DNA of 64,000 nucleotides from Arthrobacter zhaoxinii (GTDB taxonomy: Bacteria; Actinomycetota; Actinomycetes; Actinomycetales; Micrococcaceae), in contig NZ_CP104275.1 in NCBI RefSeq assembly GCF_025244925.1, positions 3,286,001 through 3,350,000 of the forward strand. Direction: 5' to 3'. Shown here one piece after another: positions 16,983 through 24,815 of this stretch. Position 1 is the stretch's first letter. Each line of letters opens with the position of its first letter. A program made the position numbers and the translations under genes. Under the pieces are notes generated by a model that did no database searches, was not told where the DNA came from, and saw only the letters and a list, made by a program, of their open reading frames with translations.

Positions 16983-17579
16983 TCAGGGACTCCCGTACCG
17001 GGTCACCGCATCCACAAGGTCTTCCCAGCCCTTCTCCAGTCGGTGCAGGCTCATTCCTTCTTCGCCGTGCAGGTGGAGAAGCAGGCCGGCGTCAAGGAAG
17101 GCCGTCAGCTGATAGGCGGCGAGTTCCGGATCCGGTACCGGTCCGGACAGCCGGAGCAGCCCTGCAAGGTGCCGGCGTGCGAGGCTCCGGGACGGGTGCT
17201 GATAGCGCGTCCCGGGGTCGACGTCGGCCGCCCGGGCCAGCTCGCCGGTGACCTTCAGCGCCACCAGCCGGGCCAGGCCGAAGGCATGAAGACGGTCCCT
17301 GGCCGGAGCCCCAGGTCCCAGCGGCGGCGGACCGAGCAGGAAAGCAGTCTGGAAACCTTGCTCGGCATGGTCCAGGAGCGCCTGCATGAGGCCCGCGCGG
17401 GAGCCGAAGCGGCGGAATACCGTCCCCTTGCCCACGCGGGCACGGCTGGCAAGATCATCCATCGTCAAGGCGTCGGCACCGTCGGCTGCAACGAGTTCCA
17501 ACGCGGCTTCGAGCAGGCGGTTGCGGTTCCGGGCGGCATCCACCCGGATACCCGCCTGTGATGGTCCTCTCCCGCCCAT
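16983..17579 (-). CDS. TetR/AcrR family transcriptional regulator
   Basis: This 198-aa regulator has an N-terminal TetR helix-turn-helix at about residues 25-65 (DALTMDDLASRARVGKGTVF, then RRFGSRAGLMQALLDH). The ligand-binding C-terminal domain is variable. The start at 17579 is favoured; a longer reading frame that runs through the neighbouring gene is an artefact. It is divergent from the NAD(P)H:FMN reductase gene, and the 114-nt gap holds a perfect inverted repeat. It therefore probably represses both itself and the reductase, released by an electrophile or quinone-like ligand. Confidence 0.88.
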   Translation of the reverse strand: MGGRGPSQAGIRVDAARNRNRLLEAALELVAADGADALTMDDLASRARVGKGTVFRRFGSRAGLMQALLDHAEQGFQTAFLLGPPPLGPGAPARDRLHAFGLARLVALKVTGELARAADVDPGTRYQHPSRSLARRHLAGLLRLSGPVPDPELAAYQLTAFLDAGLLLHLHGEEGMSLHRLEKGWEDLVDAVTRYGSP

Positions 17580-17611
17580 GCGGGCCAGTGTAGTGCCCTC
17601 GGGAATAAAAT

Positions 17612-17625
17612 CGGACTGTAGTCCG
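17612..17625. promoter_or_regulatory. TetR operator (inverted repeat)
   Basis: CGGACT-GT-AGTCCG is a perfect 6-bp inverted repeat with a 2-nt centre, in the TetR/FMN-reductase divergent promoter region. It matches the ACGGACTGTAGTCCG-type operator common to TetR repressors of this subgroup. Confidence 0.7.
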
Positions 17626-17693
17626 CTTAAGCCATGAAGAAGAATCCGTGCTCGTGTCCGTAACCCGGCACGGCCAAGACAGGAGTTCCAATT

Positions 17694-18251
17694 TTGAGCA
17701 CCACCATCCTGACCCTCGTCGGCAGCCTTCGCGCCGGTTCCATCAACCGCCAGCTCGCTGAAGCCGCTGCCGCCGGCGCTCCGGAGGGCGTCGAGGTGAA
17801 GCTCTTCGAGGGGCTGGGCGAGATTCCGTTCTATAACGAGGATATTGATGTGGAAGGGTTCGTCCCCGAAGCCGCCCAGGCCCTGCGGAACGCAGCTGCT
17901 GCGTCCGACGGTCTGCTGCTGATCAGCCCCGAATACAACGGCACCATGCCGGCTGTCCTGAAGAACGCCATCGACTGGCTGTCCCGTCCCTTCGGCGCCG
18001 GTGCCATCTCCGGCATGCCAACTGCCGTCATCGGCTCTGCCTTCGGCCAGTACGGCGGTGTCTGGGCCCAGGACGACGCACGTAAGTCGGTCGGTATTGC
18101 CGGGGCCCGCGTCGTCGAGGAAGTGCGCCTGGCCATCGGAGGCTCCGTGACGCGCTACGACGGAATCCATCCGCAGGATGACCCGGATACCGTGGCCCAG
18201 CTTGGTGAGGCAGTCCGCGTTCTCGCGGATGCATCCGTCTCCGCAGCCTAG
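17694..18251 (+). CDS. NAD(P)H-dependent FMN reductase (chromate/azo-reductase type)
   Basis: This 185-aa flavodoxin-like reductase (FMN_red family) carries the phosphate-binding loop GSLRAGSINRQLA near residues 11-23. The SPEYNGTMPAVLKNAIDWLS motif is near 79-98. The TTG start at 17694 is preceded by AGGAG at 8 nt. The enzyme reduces quinones, chromate or azo compounds using FMN. It is paired with a divergent TetR repressor and ends at a strong terminator. The exact substrate cannot be assigned. Confidence 0.9.
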   Translation: MSTTILTLVGSLRAGSINRQLAEAAAAGAPEGVEVKLFEGLGEIPFYNEDIDVEGFVPEAAQALRNAAAASDGLLLISPEYNGTMPAVLKNAIDWLSRPFGAGAISGMPTAVIGSAFGQYGGVWAQDDARKSVGIAGARVVEEVRLAIGGSVTRYDGIHPQDDPDTVAQLGEAVRVLADASVSAA

Positions 18252-18268
18252 GCACGCACAGACATAAA

Positions 18269-18302
18269 GAGAGGGACGGACCGTCAGCGGTCCGTCCCTC
18301 TC
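18269..18302 (+). terminator. Rho-independent terminator after the FMN reductase
   Basis: A 14-bp stem (18269-18282 with 18289-18302) encloses a 6-nt loop and is followed by CCTTT. It also faces the convergent 62-aa gene. Confidence 0.85.
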
Positions 18303-18318
18303 CTTTGCAGCGGGTCGC

Positions 18319-18507
18319 CTAGAACCAGACCTCGTCGGCCCACGCCGCATCCCGGAGATATTCCCGGGCCGGGCCGACGTTCCACGCTTCTCCGTTGGAC
18401 GCCAGGACCCCGCTGTTTTTCAGGTCGGCAAGGACGTCCTCCGAGCAGCCGAGGACCGACCCCAGCTCCTGGGAGTCCGCCACCACTACTTCTTCATGAT
18501 CGGCCAC
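18319..18507 (-). CDS. 62-aa small protein downstream of the thiopeptide-type gene (HTH-like)
   Basis: This 62-aa protein starts with GTG at 18507, preceded by GGAAGGGG, and lies 30 nt after the thiopeptide-type gene on the same strand. Its N-terminus is acidic (ADHEEVVVAD). Residues 10-50 look like a small MerR/excisionase-type helix-turn-helix: SQELGSVLGCSEDVLADLKN, followed by SGVLASNGEAWNVGPAREYL. The order of its conserved positions matches the HTH of the 13192-13620 product. It ends in AWADEVWF. It could be a regulator or a scaffold peptide for its neighbour; the first fits the sequence better. Confidence 0.6.
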   Translation of the reverse strand: MADHEEVVVADSQELGSVLGCSEDVLADLKNSGVLASNGEAWNVGPAREYLRDAAWADEVWF

Positions 18508-18537
18508 CGGATGGGCCCCCTTCCCGTTTATGCGCGG

Positions 18538-19497
18538 TCAGCGCTTATCAAGCAGAACCGACTCGCGTTCCGGACTCCATGTGCGTGCGTACAGTCCCAT
18601 GGCCGCTTCTTCGCGCAGGCTCAGGCCAAGGCGGTTCAGAAGCATGTGGGCCTGGTAGACCGTTAAGTGCTGGGCGCTTCGGCTCAGCCGGGCCTTGTCC
18701 GCCCGGTACAGGTACGTGTCGATTCCGCGGAACCAGCGGCGGCGCCAGTTCTCGACGGCGGATTCGGCTGCCGTCGCTGCCATGAGGCGGTGCGTCGGCA
18801 TGACCTTTGCGCCAATCTGGACCGTCATGGCCTGCCGGACGCCGGCTGCACGAGGACCGAACCCTGCGGTGCAGCTGCGCAGGTGGCTGTCCCAGTAATA
18901 GTCCCAGGAGAGCCGGCGGCGGTCCGGCCAGGCTGACGCCCGCGGACCCTTCATCATGCTCCGGGCTGCGTCAAACAGCAGAAGCGAACCGAGTGCCCAG
19001 CGGTTCTGGACTTTGGGGAAGCGTGCGGTGGCCCAGCTGGCCAGATCCGAGGAGAGTTCAAAAACCTCCTCCGCGAGGGAGAGACCCTCCACACCGCCGT
19101 ATTTGGCGAGGTCTGCTTCAACACGGGGGTCCTGCGGCTCGCTGCCCCCGGGGCTGAGCCTGTCCGTGGCCGGCTCGCTGAACTGTTGGCTTGTTTCCAG
19201 GTGGCCGATGACGCCGCTGGACTGTTCCTGCAGTGCAACCAGCAACGACTGCAGCCGGTCGAGGGTGTTCATATTGGCCAGTATGCGGAGCTTTACGTGT
19301 GCGTGGGCCGGTTCCGAGCAGCGGGTGAAATACCAGCGCTGCGCTCCAAGGACCTGGGCCTGAGCCGCCAGCGGGGTAACCAGTTCTCCGATGACGCCGT
19401 CCGCTACATCAAAGCCCCCGGTATGAATGGAGAGTGACCACCAATGAGTGCCGGGTTGCGTCCGTGAGGCTGGTCGAACTGCAGCTAGCTGGCTCAT
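18538..19497 (-). CDS. Orphan thiopeptide-type/lantibiotic dehydratase C-terminal domain protein (paralog 1)
   Basis: The 319-aa protein is a stand-alone member of the lantibiotic dehydratase C-terminal/thiopeptide-type family (PF14028/TIGR03891). Seen motifs are WWSLSIHTGG, RWYFTRCSEPAHAHVKLRI (family: RWfFIR..HlRLR), EADLAKYGG (family: E..RYGG) and LAEEVFELSSDL. Relatives perform glutamate elimination from Ser/Thr or [4+2] pyridine formation on RiPP precursors. No LanB glutamylation domain, cyclodehydratase or transporter is near, so the substrate is unknown. A second copy lies at 56754-57704. A heptapeptide ORF and hairpins precede it. Function is inferred from family only. Confidence 0.72.
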   Translation of the reverse strand: MSQLAAVRPASRTQPGTHWWSLSIHTGGFDVADGVIGELVTPLAAQAQVLGAQRWYFTRCSEPAHAHVKLRILANMNTLDRLQSLLVALQEQSSGVIGHLETSQQFSEPATDRLSPGGSEPQDPRVEADLAKYGGVEGLSLAEEVFELSSDLASWATARFPKVQNRWALGSLLLFDAARSMMKGPRASAWPDRRRLSWDYYWDSHLRSCTAGFGPRAAGVRQAMTVQIGAKVMPTHRLMAATAAESAVENWRRRWFRGIDTYLYRADKARLSRSAQHLTVYQAHMLLNRLGLSLREEAAMGLYARTWSPERESVLLDKR

Positions 19498-19507
19498 ATG
19501 TGTCTTT

Positions 19508-19555
19508 CCCCTCGGGGTCTGGTTACCGCCGGCTGGCGGCCTGGAATTGTTCCAG
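19508..19555 (-). promoter_or_regulatory. Leader hairpins before the thiopeptide-type gene
   Basis: Reading toward the gene, three inverted repeats lie between the heptapeptide ORF and the start codon. They are CTGGAACAATTCCAG (19555-19541), CCGCCAGCCGGCGG (19539-19526) and CCCCGAGGGG (19517-19508). The last one would pair the CCCC against the GAGGGG that serves as the ribosome site of the 19497 start. This could act as a translational or transcriptional attenuator, with the first repeat possibly an operator. Confidence 0.45.
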
Positions 19556-19587
19556 TTACGGGTGGTTTGCCCTGTACGGGCCTTCGG

Positions 19588-19611
19588 TTAGAACCAGTCC
19601 CAGCTCTTCAT
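19588..19611 (-). CDS. Heptapeptide ORF MKSWDWF in the leader of the thiopeptide-type gene
   Basis: ATG 19611 opens a 7-codon ORF, MKSWDWF, ending at TAA. It is preceded by AAGGGGGA with 8 nt spacing, a strong ribosome site. It sits 90 nt upstream of the thiopeptide-type gene on the same strand. Two of seven codons are Trp. It may be a leader peptide of a Trp-sensing attenuator, or a minimal RiPP precursor like the 7-aa MccA of microcin C or the pentapeptide precursors of biarylitides. Both readings are inference. Confidence 0.35.
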   Translation of the reverse strand: MKSWDWF

Positions 19612-19910
19612 GATCGCTATCCCCCTTGGGTCTTAGGCTGTTGCTCAGCCGGCGCCTTGATTGACTCCGAAAGCTTCCCCCGCCGTTGCACGGCCTGTAA
19701 ATACCCTCCGCTGCCCGGTTCCTGACATGTCCGGATGTGGACCCGCAAAGTGTCACGTCCGGGCCGCAGGAGGCGCAGGGCGCAGGCTTTCGGCGACAGG
19801 CGCATCGGATTGCCGCCGATGTCATTAACCGGCCATGTCCTGCATTTCAAAGTGTGTTGCAGTCATAAAACACTTTCGCCACACCCGGACCGCAATCCGC
19901 GCCCACTGGG
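19612..19910. other. Intergenic region between the thiopeptide-type and TrmB/LuxR-like genes
   Basis: About 300 nt of non-coding DNA between divergent genes. It has lower GC islands (such as 19835-19875) and should hold the promoters of both units. No convincing gene is seen in any frame. A TTGATTGACTCC stretch at 19656 and an AT-rich AGTCATAAAACACTTTC stretch at about 19860 are the best promoter or operator candidates, but no clear box pair could be fixed. Confidence 0.4.
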
Positions 19911-19916
19911 TAGGGT
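19911..19916 (+). promoter_or_regulatory. Candidate -10 box of the TrmB/LuxR-like regulator gene
   Basis: TAGGGT lies 44 nt before the preferred GTG start, and 4 nt before an in-frame GTG at 19921 that could be a leaderless start. No good -35 is seen. Confidence 0.3.
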
Positions 19917-19959
19917 AGCTGTGGGGGCTCCTGCTAACGCTGTCGAGAAAGGATTCGCC

Positions 19960-20928
19960 GTGCTGTCTCAGGTTTCGCTCGACGTCTACCGCTTTGCCGT
20001 AAGCCGCCCGGGATGGACGGCCGAGGAGGCTTCCGAAGCCCTGGGGTACACCAGCCGGGCGATCGACACTGCCATCACCGAGCTGACGGCACGCTGCCTC
20101 CTGCTGAAGCAGGCCGCCGACTGCCCCAGCTACACGGCCGTGTCCCCCGACGTGGCCCTCGCCGAACTGGTTGATCCGGACGAACGGACCCTGTTGGAAC
20201 TGCGCGGCAGGATCAATGCCCGCCGCAGGGAGATGGCCTCGCTGACGCCCGCCTACGTTGAGGCACGCAAGCGCCTTGCCGCCGATTCATCGGTCGAGGT
20301 GGTTGAGGATCAGGAGAAAGTCCAGCGGGTTCTGATTGAGTACGGCCGCAGCGCCACCGACCGAGTCCTGATTGCCCGTCCCGGGCAGGGCGCCAATGCC
20401 GACATTCATGAAGAAAGCGTGGAGAAGGACCTGGACCTGCTGCGCAGCGGAGTACAGCGGCAGACGCTCTACCACGCCAGCACCCGGGACCATGTGCCTA
20501 CCCGCAAGGCGGTGGAAATCATTACCGAAGCCGGTGGGCAGTTCCGCACCCTTCCCTACATGCCCCTGCGGACGCTCATTTTCGATGACAAAGTGGCAGT
20601 GGTGGCCCGCGACCTGCATCCCGGCGATGTTGCCGGGCTGGTGGTGCGGGATCCCAATCTGATCCGGATTTTCGGCCTGCTCTTCGAGTTCGCGTGGGGA
20701 CTGGCGGAACCGTTCCTGACGGACAATCCGGGCCGGGAGGACCTCACCAGCACGCAGCGGGCGGTATTCACGGCGCTGGCGTCCGGGTATTCGGATGAGG
20801 CCATTGCCCGCCGGGTGGGGATCAGCGTGCGCACCTGCCGCCGCCACATCGCCTGGATGCTGGAAGAGCTGGGTGCGGAGAGCCGCTTCCAGGCCGGGAT
20901 CAAGGCGCACAAGGCCGGCTGGATCTAG
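19960..20928 (+). CDS. TrmB/LuxR-type transcriptional regulator
   Basis: This 322-aa regulator has three parts. An N-terminal TrmB-like winged helix covers about residues 1-60 (VSRPGWTAEEASEALGYTSR). The middle region resembles the sensor domain of these regulators. The C-terminal LuxR helix-turn-helix covers about 262-315 (LTSTQRAVFTALASGYSDEA, then IARRVGISVRTCRRHIAWML). The start GTG 19960 has AAAGGA 7 nt upstream; GTG 19921 is in frame and possible. It is divergent from the thiopeptide-type gene. Regulators with this layout are frequent near lanthipeptide-like clusters in Actinobacteria, so local control is likely. Confidence 0.75.
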   Translation: MLSQVSLDVYRFAVSRPGWTAEEASEALGYTSRAIDTAITELTARCLLLKQAADCPSYTAVSPDVALAELVDPDERTLLELRGRINARRREMASLTPAYVEARKRLAADSSVEVVEDQEKVQRVLIEYGRSATDRVLIARPGQGANADIHEESVEKDLDLLRSGVQRQTLYHASTRDHVPTRKAVEIITEAGGQFRTLPYMPLRTLIFDDKVAVVARDLHPGDVAGLVVRDPNLIRIFGLLFEFAWGLAEPFLTDNPGREDLTSTQRAVFTALASGYSDEAIARRVGISVRTCRRHIAWMLEELGAESRFQAGIKAHKAGWI

Positions 20929-20998
20929 GCCCCACGGCAACCCTGTGTACTAAACAGCCGTTGCCTGACGGTCAACAGACCGGGTTAGCATGGGAGGC

Positions 20999-22294
20999 AT
21001 GACCCGCGAGGACTTCTCCGATGCCGTAGAACTGCCCGTCGACACCATGGCCGCCCTGGAGCGTGCCGCCGGCTCCCACCGCCACGAGGTGCTGTTCTCC
21101 AACCGCGCCTTCCACATCAAGCAGTCGGCCGTGCGCGATGTCTTCGACATTTCCATCCGCCCCGGCCTGATCTCCCTGGCCGGCGGCAGCCCCTACCTGC
21201 GCTCCCTCCCCCTGGAAGAGCTGGGCCGGACCGCCCAGCGGATCATTGCCGACCACGGGCTGGAGGCACTGCAGTACGGCGGCGGACAGGGCATGGAAGA
21301 ACTGCGTAGGCAGGCCTGCGAGGTGATGGCGGCAGAGGGGATTCTCGACGCCGATCCGGCGGACATCGTCATCACCACCGGCTCACAGTCCGCACAGGAC
21401 GTCGCGGCCAAGGTTTTCTGCGATCCCGGGGACGTTATCCTCTGCGAGGACCCCACCTACGTAGGGGCACTGAATGCCTTCGAAGCCTACGAGGTTGATG
21501 TACGCACCGTGCCGATGGACGACGCCGGCCTCGTTCCGGACGCGCTGGAGCAGCGGATCCGCGAGCTGCGGGCCGAGGGGAAGACCATCAAGCTGCTCTA
21601 CACCATTCCCAGTTTCAACAACCCCAGCGGTGTCACCCTGACCGCCGAGCGCCGGCAGGCCGTAGTGGAGATCTGTCGGCGGAACAACATCCTGATCCTC
21701 GAGGACAATCCGTACGGCCTCCTCCGGTTCGACGGCGAACCGCTGGCTCCGATGCGCGCCGGAAACCCCCAGGACGTCCTGTATCTGGGCTCCTTCTCCA
21801 AGATTTTCGCTCCCGGGGTCCGGCTCGGCTGGGCTCTGGTCCCCCGCCACCTCTACCGGCGTTTCTACCTCGCCTGCGAGGCCGTTGTCCTCTGCCCCTC
21901 CCCCTTGACCCAGATGCTGGTCTCGGCGTACCTGCGGGAATACGACTGGATGGGCCACGTGCGCAGTTCCCGCAGCCTCTACGCCGAGCGCTGCTCCTCG
22001 ATGCTGGCTGCGCTGGAGGAACAGATGCCCGAGGGTGTTTCGTGGACCCGTCCGGACGGCGGGTTCTTCATCTGGGTGACGCTGCCCGAGGGCGTGGACA
22101 CCTATCCCCTGCTGTATGAAGCCATCGACGCCGGGACGGTCTTCATTCCCGGCGCGGCCTTCACACCCGGCGAGGGGCCCTCGAACAAGCTGCGCCTGGC
22201 CTTCAGCGCAGTTTCCACCGAGGACATTACCGAAGGCGTACGCCGCCTGGCGCCGATCCTGAGGGCCGCCGTCGACGCAGCAAAGGTCCGCTGA
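20999..22294 (+). CDS. PLP-dependent aminotransferase (LysN/MocR-catalytic-domain type)
   Basis: This 431-aa fold-type I aminotransferase lacks the N-terminal GntR helix-turn-helix of MocR proteins. Visible motifs are GLISLAGGSP, YGGGQGMEELRR and TGSQSAQDVAAKVFCDPGD. The substrate-loop Asn follows in SFNNPSGVT, and the PLP lysine is in GSFSKIFAPGVRLGW near residue 270. It resembles 2-aminoadipate and aromatic/branched-chain aminotransferases. TAGCAT (20986-20991) lies 7 nt before ATG 20999, suggesting a leaderless message; ATG 20990 is the alternative. It is convergent with the 2-oxoacid dehydrogenase operon and could supply its substrates. Confidence 0.82.
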   Translation: MTREDFSDAVELPVDTMAALERAAGSHRHEVLFSNRAFHIKQSAVRDVFDISIRPGLISLAGGSPYLRSLPLEELGRTAQRIIADHGLEALQYGGGQGMEELRRQACEVMAAEGILDADPADIVITTGSQSAQDVAAKVFCDPGDVILCEDPTYVGALNAFEAYEVDVRTVPMDDAGLVPDALEQRIRELRAEGKTIKLLYTIPSFNNPSGVTLTAERRQAVVEICRRNNILILEDNPYGLLRFDGEPLAPMRAGNPQDVLYLGSFSKIFAPGVRLGWALVPRHLYRRFYLACEAVVLCPSPLTQMLVSAYLREYDWMGHVRSSRSLYAERCSSMLAALEEQMPEGVSWTRPDGGFFIWVTLPEGVDTYPLLYEAIDAGTVFIPGAAFTPGEGPSNKLRLAFSAVSTEDITEGVRRLAPILRAAVDAAKVR

Positions 22295-22300
22295 GGTTCC

Positions 22301-23791
22301 TTAGCCCAGCAGCAGTGCGGGTTCTTCCAGGATTGCGGCAACGTCGGCCATAAAGCGGGCCGAGAGGTCGCCGTCGACCACGCGGTGGTCGAAGGAGCCG
22401 CCCAGGGTGGTGATCCAGCGCGGCACCACCTCACCATCGACCACCCAGGGCTTCTGCTTGATGGTTCCGAACGCCACAATGGCCACTTCCCCCGGGTTGA
22501 TGATCGGGGTGCCCGTATCGATGCCGAGGGACCCGATGTTGGTGACGGTCAGGGTGCCGCCCCGCATGTCGGCCGGCGGTGTCCTGCCTTCCCGGGCCGT
22601 TGCCGCAAGGGTGTTGAGCGCAATCGCGAGTTCCTTCAATGAAAGCTCCTGCGCCTCCTTGATATTGGGCACCATCAGCCCGCGCGGCGTGGCTGCTGCA
22701 ATACCGAGGTTCATGAAGTGCTTGACCAGGATCTCGTCGCCCGCCCAGGTGGCGTTCACGGACGGGTTGCGTGCGGCAGCCCAGATGACGGCTTTCGCCA
22801 GGATCAGCAGCGGCGAGACCCGGATGCCCTCAAAGTCCTTCGACGCCTTCAACCGCCGAACGAACTCCATGGTCCGGGACGCATCCACGTCCACGAAGAT
22901 GCTGACATGGGGTGCGCTGAACGCGCTTTCCACCATTGCCTTTGCCGTGGCACGCCGTACTCCCTTGACAGGAATGCGTTCAATCCGTGAGTCATCCGCG
23001 CCGGGACCCGGTGACCAGAACTCGCCGGCCGACTCCCGCTCTGCCTCACGCTGGGCCTGATAACTGATCAGGTCCTGTTTGGTGACCTCACCGCTGGCGC
23101 CCGTGGCGGTGACGTCCGCCAGATTGATGCCCAGGTCCTTTGCGGCCTTGCGAACCGGCGGCTTGGCCAGCACGCGCTGGATCAGCCGGTTGACCCGGTC
23201 CTGGACTGCTGCGGTGCCGGACGGCGTGGCTGTTTCGGACGGGGCGGGGATATGGGCCTTGGGTGCTGCCGGAGCAGCGGGGGCGGGGGCTGGATCCGCT
23301 GCCGGAACCGGCATGGCCTCCGTCGGAGCATCGGGCGTAGGCGTACCGGAAGCCGAGGGTCGGCGGGGGCGCCGGCGCACCGCGTCGGGCTTCGGGCCGG
23401 TACCCGTCAGGGAGGCACGCGGAGCTTCTGCCGCAGGCGCGGCGGCCTCGGCTGCAGGGGCGGGTGCCTGCGGTGCCGCCGGAACGGCTTCCGGTGCGGC
23501 TGCTTCGGTAGTTGTTTCCGGCGTCGTCGGCGTCGTGGATCCGGCACCGCTGTCGACCGTCACGCTGATGATGGGCGTGCCGACGTCGACCGTTTCGCCT
23601 TCCGCAACCATGAGGGAAGAAACCGTGCCGGCGTACGGTGAGGGCAGCTCCACCAGGGACTTGGCGGTTTCGATCTCCACAATCACGTCGTTGACGGCAA
23701 CCGTGTCCCCCGGGGAGACCTTCCACTGCACGATATCGGCTTCGGTCAGGCCTTCACCCACGTCCGGCAGGCGGAATGTCTTTTCAGTCAT
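22301..23791 (-). CDS. bkdB: Dihydrolipoamide acyltransferase, E2 of branched-chain 2-oxoacid dehydrogenase
   Basis: This is a 496-aa E2. Its lipoyl domain covers about residues 1-80, with the lipoyl lysine K44 in ETAKSLVEL. An Ala/Pro-rich linker runs from about 85 to 255. The peripheral-subunit-binding domain is at about 262-305 ([17 protein letters not shown]). The catalytic domain is at about 320-496, with HxxxDG in [10 protein letters not shown]. It transfers the acyl group to CoA. It is the third gene of an E1a-E1b-E2 operon. The start is ATG 23791 ([17 protein letters not shown]); a longer frame into the E1b gene is spurious. E3 is not adjacent. Acyl specificity is inferred from E1. 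Confidence 0.9.
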   Translation of the reverse strand: MTEKTFRLPDVGEGLTEADIVQWKVSPGDTVAVNDVIVEIETAKSLVELPSPYAGTVSSLMVAEGETVDVGTPIISVTVDSGAGSTTPTTPETTTEAAAPEAVPAAPQAPAPAAEAAAPAAEAPRASLTGTGPKPDAVRRRPRRPSASGTPTPDAPTEAMPVPAADPAPAPAAPAAPKAHIPAPSETATPSGTAAVQDRVNRLIQRVLAKPPVRKAAKDLGINLADVTATGASGEVTKQDLISYQAQREAERESAGEFWSPGPGADDSRIERIPVKGVRRATAKAMVESAFSAPHVSIFVDVDASRTMEFVRRLKASKDFEGIRVSPLLILAKAVIWAAARNPSVNATWAGDEILVKHFMNLGIAAATPRGLMVPNIKEAQELSLKELAIALNTLAATAREGRTPPADMRGGTLTVTNIGSLGIDTGTPIINPGEVAIVAFGTIKQKPWVVDGEVVPRWITTLGGSFDHRVVDGDLSARFMADVAAILEEPALLLG

Positions 23792-23837
23792 GGCAACTCG
23801 TTCTCGATTATCGGCTGTGGGCGGGCGGACAGGCTCA

Positions 23838-24815
23838 TTAGTACGCGAAGGACCGGTCCAGCGCCTCAAGGAGGCGGTCGATGTCCGGCAGGTAGTGCTC
23901 TTCGACCTTCGCCACCGGATACGGCATGTGGAATCCGCCGACGCGCAGTACCGGGGCTTCAAGGGACAGGAAGGCGCGTTCGGCCACCCGGGCGGCAATT
24001 TCGCCGCCGATTCCACCGAAGGTCGGTGCCTCGTGGGTGACGATCAGCCGTCCGGTTTTGCGCACGGACTCGGTCACCGTGTCGAAGTCGATGGGGGAAA
24101 TGGACCGCAGATCCACCACCTCGACGGACCGTCCGTCTTCCTCCGCTGCGGCGGCGGCCGCCAGAGCGACGGGGACCAGCGGCCCGTACGCCACGATGGT
24201 GGCGTCGGTTCCTTCGCGGACAATGTGCGCCGAGAACGGGTCCGACGTGGGTGCGGCGGTGTCGACGTCGCCCTTGAGCCAGTAGCGGCGCTTGGGTTCA
24301 AAGACGATAACCGGGTCCTTGCAGGCCACGGCCTGCTGGATCATCCAGTACGCGTCCTGCGGGTTCGACGGCGTGATGATGCGCAGCCCTGCGGTATGGG
24401 CGAAGAGTGCTTCGGGTGATTCCGAGTGGTGCTCAATGGAGCCGATGCCGCCGCCGTAGGGGATGCGGATGACCACGGGTGCGCTGAGCGCACCTTCGCT
24501 GCGGGAGTGCATTTTCGCCAGCTGGGTGGTGATCTGGTTGAAGCCCGGGAAGACGAACCCGTCGAACTGGATTTCGCAGACGGGCAGGTAGCCGCGCAGG
24601 GCCAGGCCGATGGCCGTGCCGATAATTCCGGATTCGGCCAGCGGGGTGTCCATAACGCGGTCTGCACCGAAGTCCGCTTTCAGGCCTTCGGTGACGCGGT
24701 AGACGCCGCCGAGGGAACCGATGTCCTCGCCCATCAGCAGCGAGTTGGGGTGCGATTCGAGGGCTGCGCGCAGACCGGCGTTGATGGCCTTGGCCATGGT
24801 CATGGTGGTGCTCAT
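23838..24815 (-). CDS. bkdA2: 2-oxoacid dehydrogenase E1 beta subunit
   Basis: This 325-aa transketolase-type pyrimidine-binding and C-terminal domain protein pairs with E1 alpha to decarboxylate branched-chain 2-oxoacids, using TPP. Key stretches are [56 protein letters not shown] and [17 protein letters not shown]. It overlaps the E1 alpha gene by ATGA (24812-24815). A 46-nt gap separates it from the E2 gene. The closeness to branched-chain E1 beta rather than pyruvate E1 rests on general resemblance. Confidence 0.9.
   Translation of the reverse strand: MSTTMTMAKAINAGLRAALESHPNSLLMGEDIGSLGGVYRVTEGLKADFGADRVMDTPLAESGIIGTAIGLALRGYLPVCEIQFDGFVFPGFNQITTQLAKMHSRSEGALSAPVVIRIPYGGGIGSIEHHSESPEALFAHTAGLRIITPSNPQDAYWMIQQAVACKDPVIVFEPKRRYWLKGDVDTAAPTSDPFSAHIVREGTDATIVAYGPLVPVALAAAAAAEEDGRSVEVVDLRSISPIDFDTVTESVRKTGRLIVTHEAPTFGGIGGEIAARVAERAFLSLEAPVLRVGGFHMPYPVAKVEEHYLPDIDRLLEALDRSFAY

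Noticed and set aside
17580..18350. N-terminal extension of the TetR gene to about 455 codons
   Set aside because: The extra part is antisense to the NAD(P)H:FMN reductase gene; TetR proteins start close to their helix-turn-helix, as with ATG 17579.
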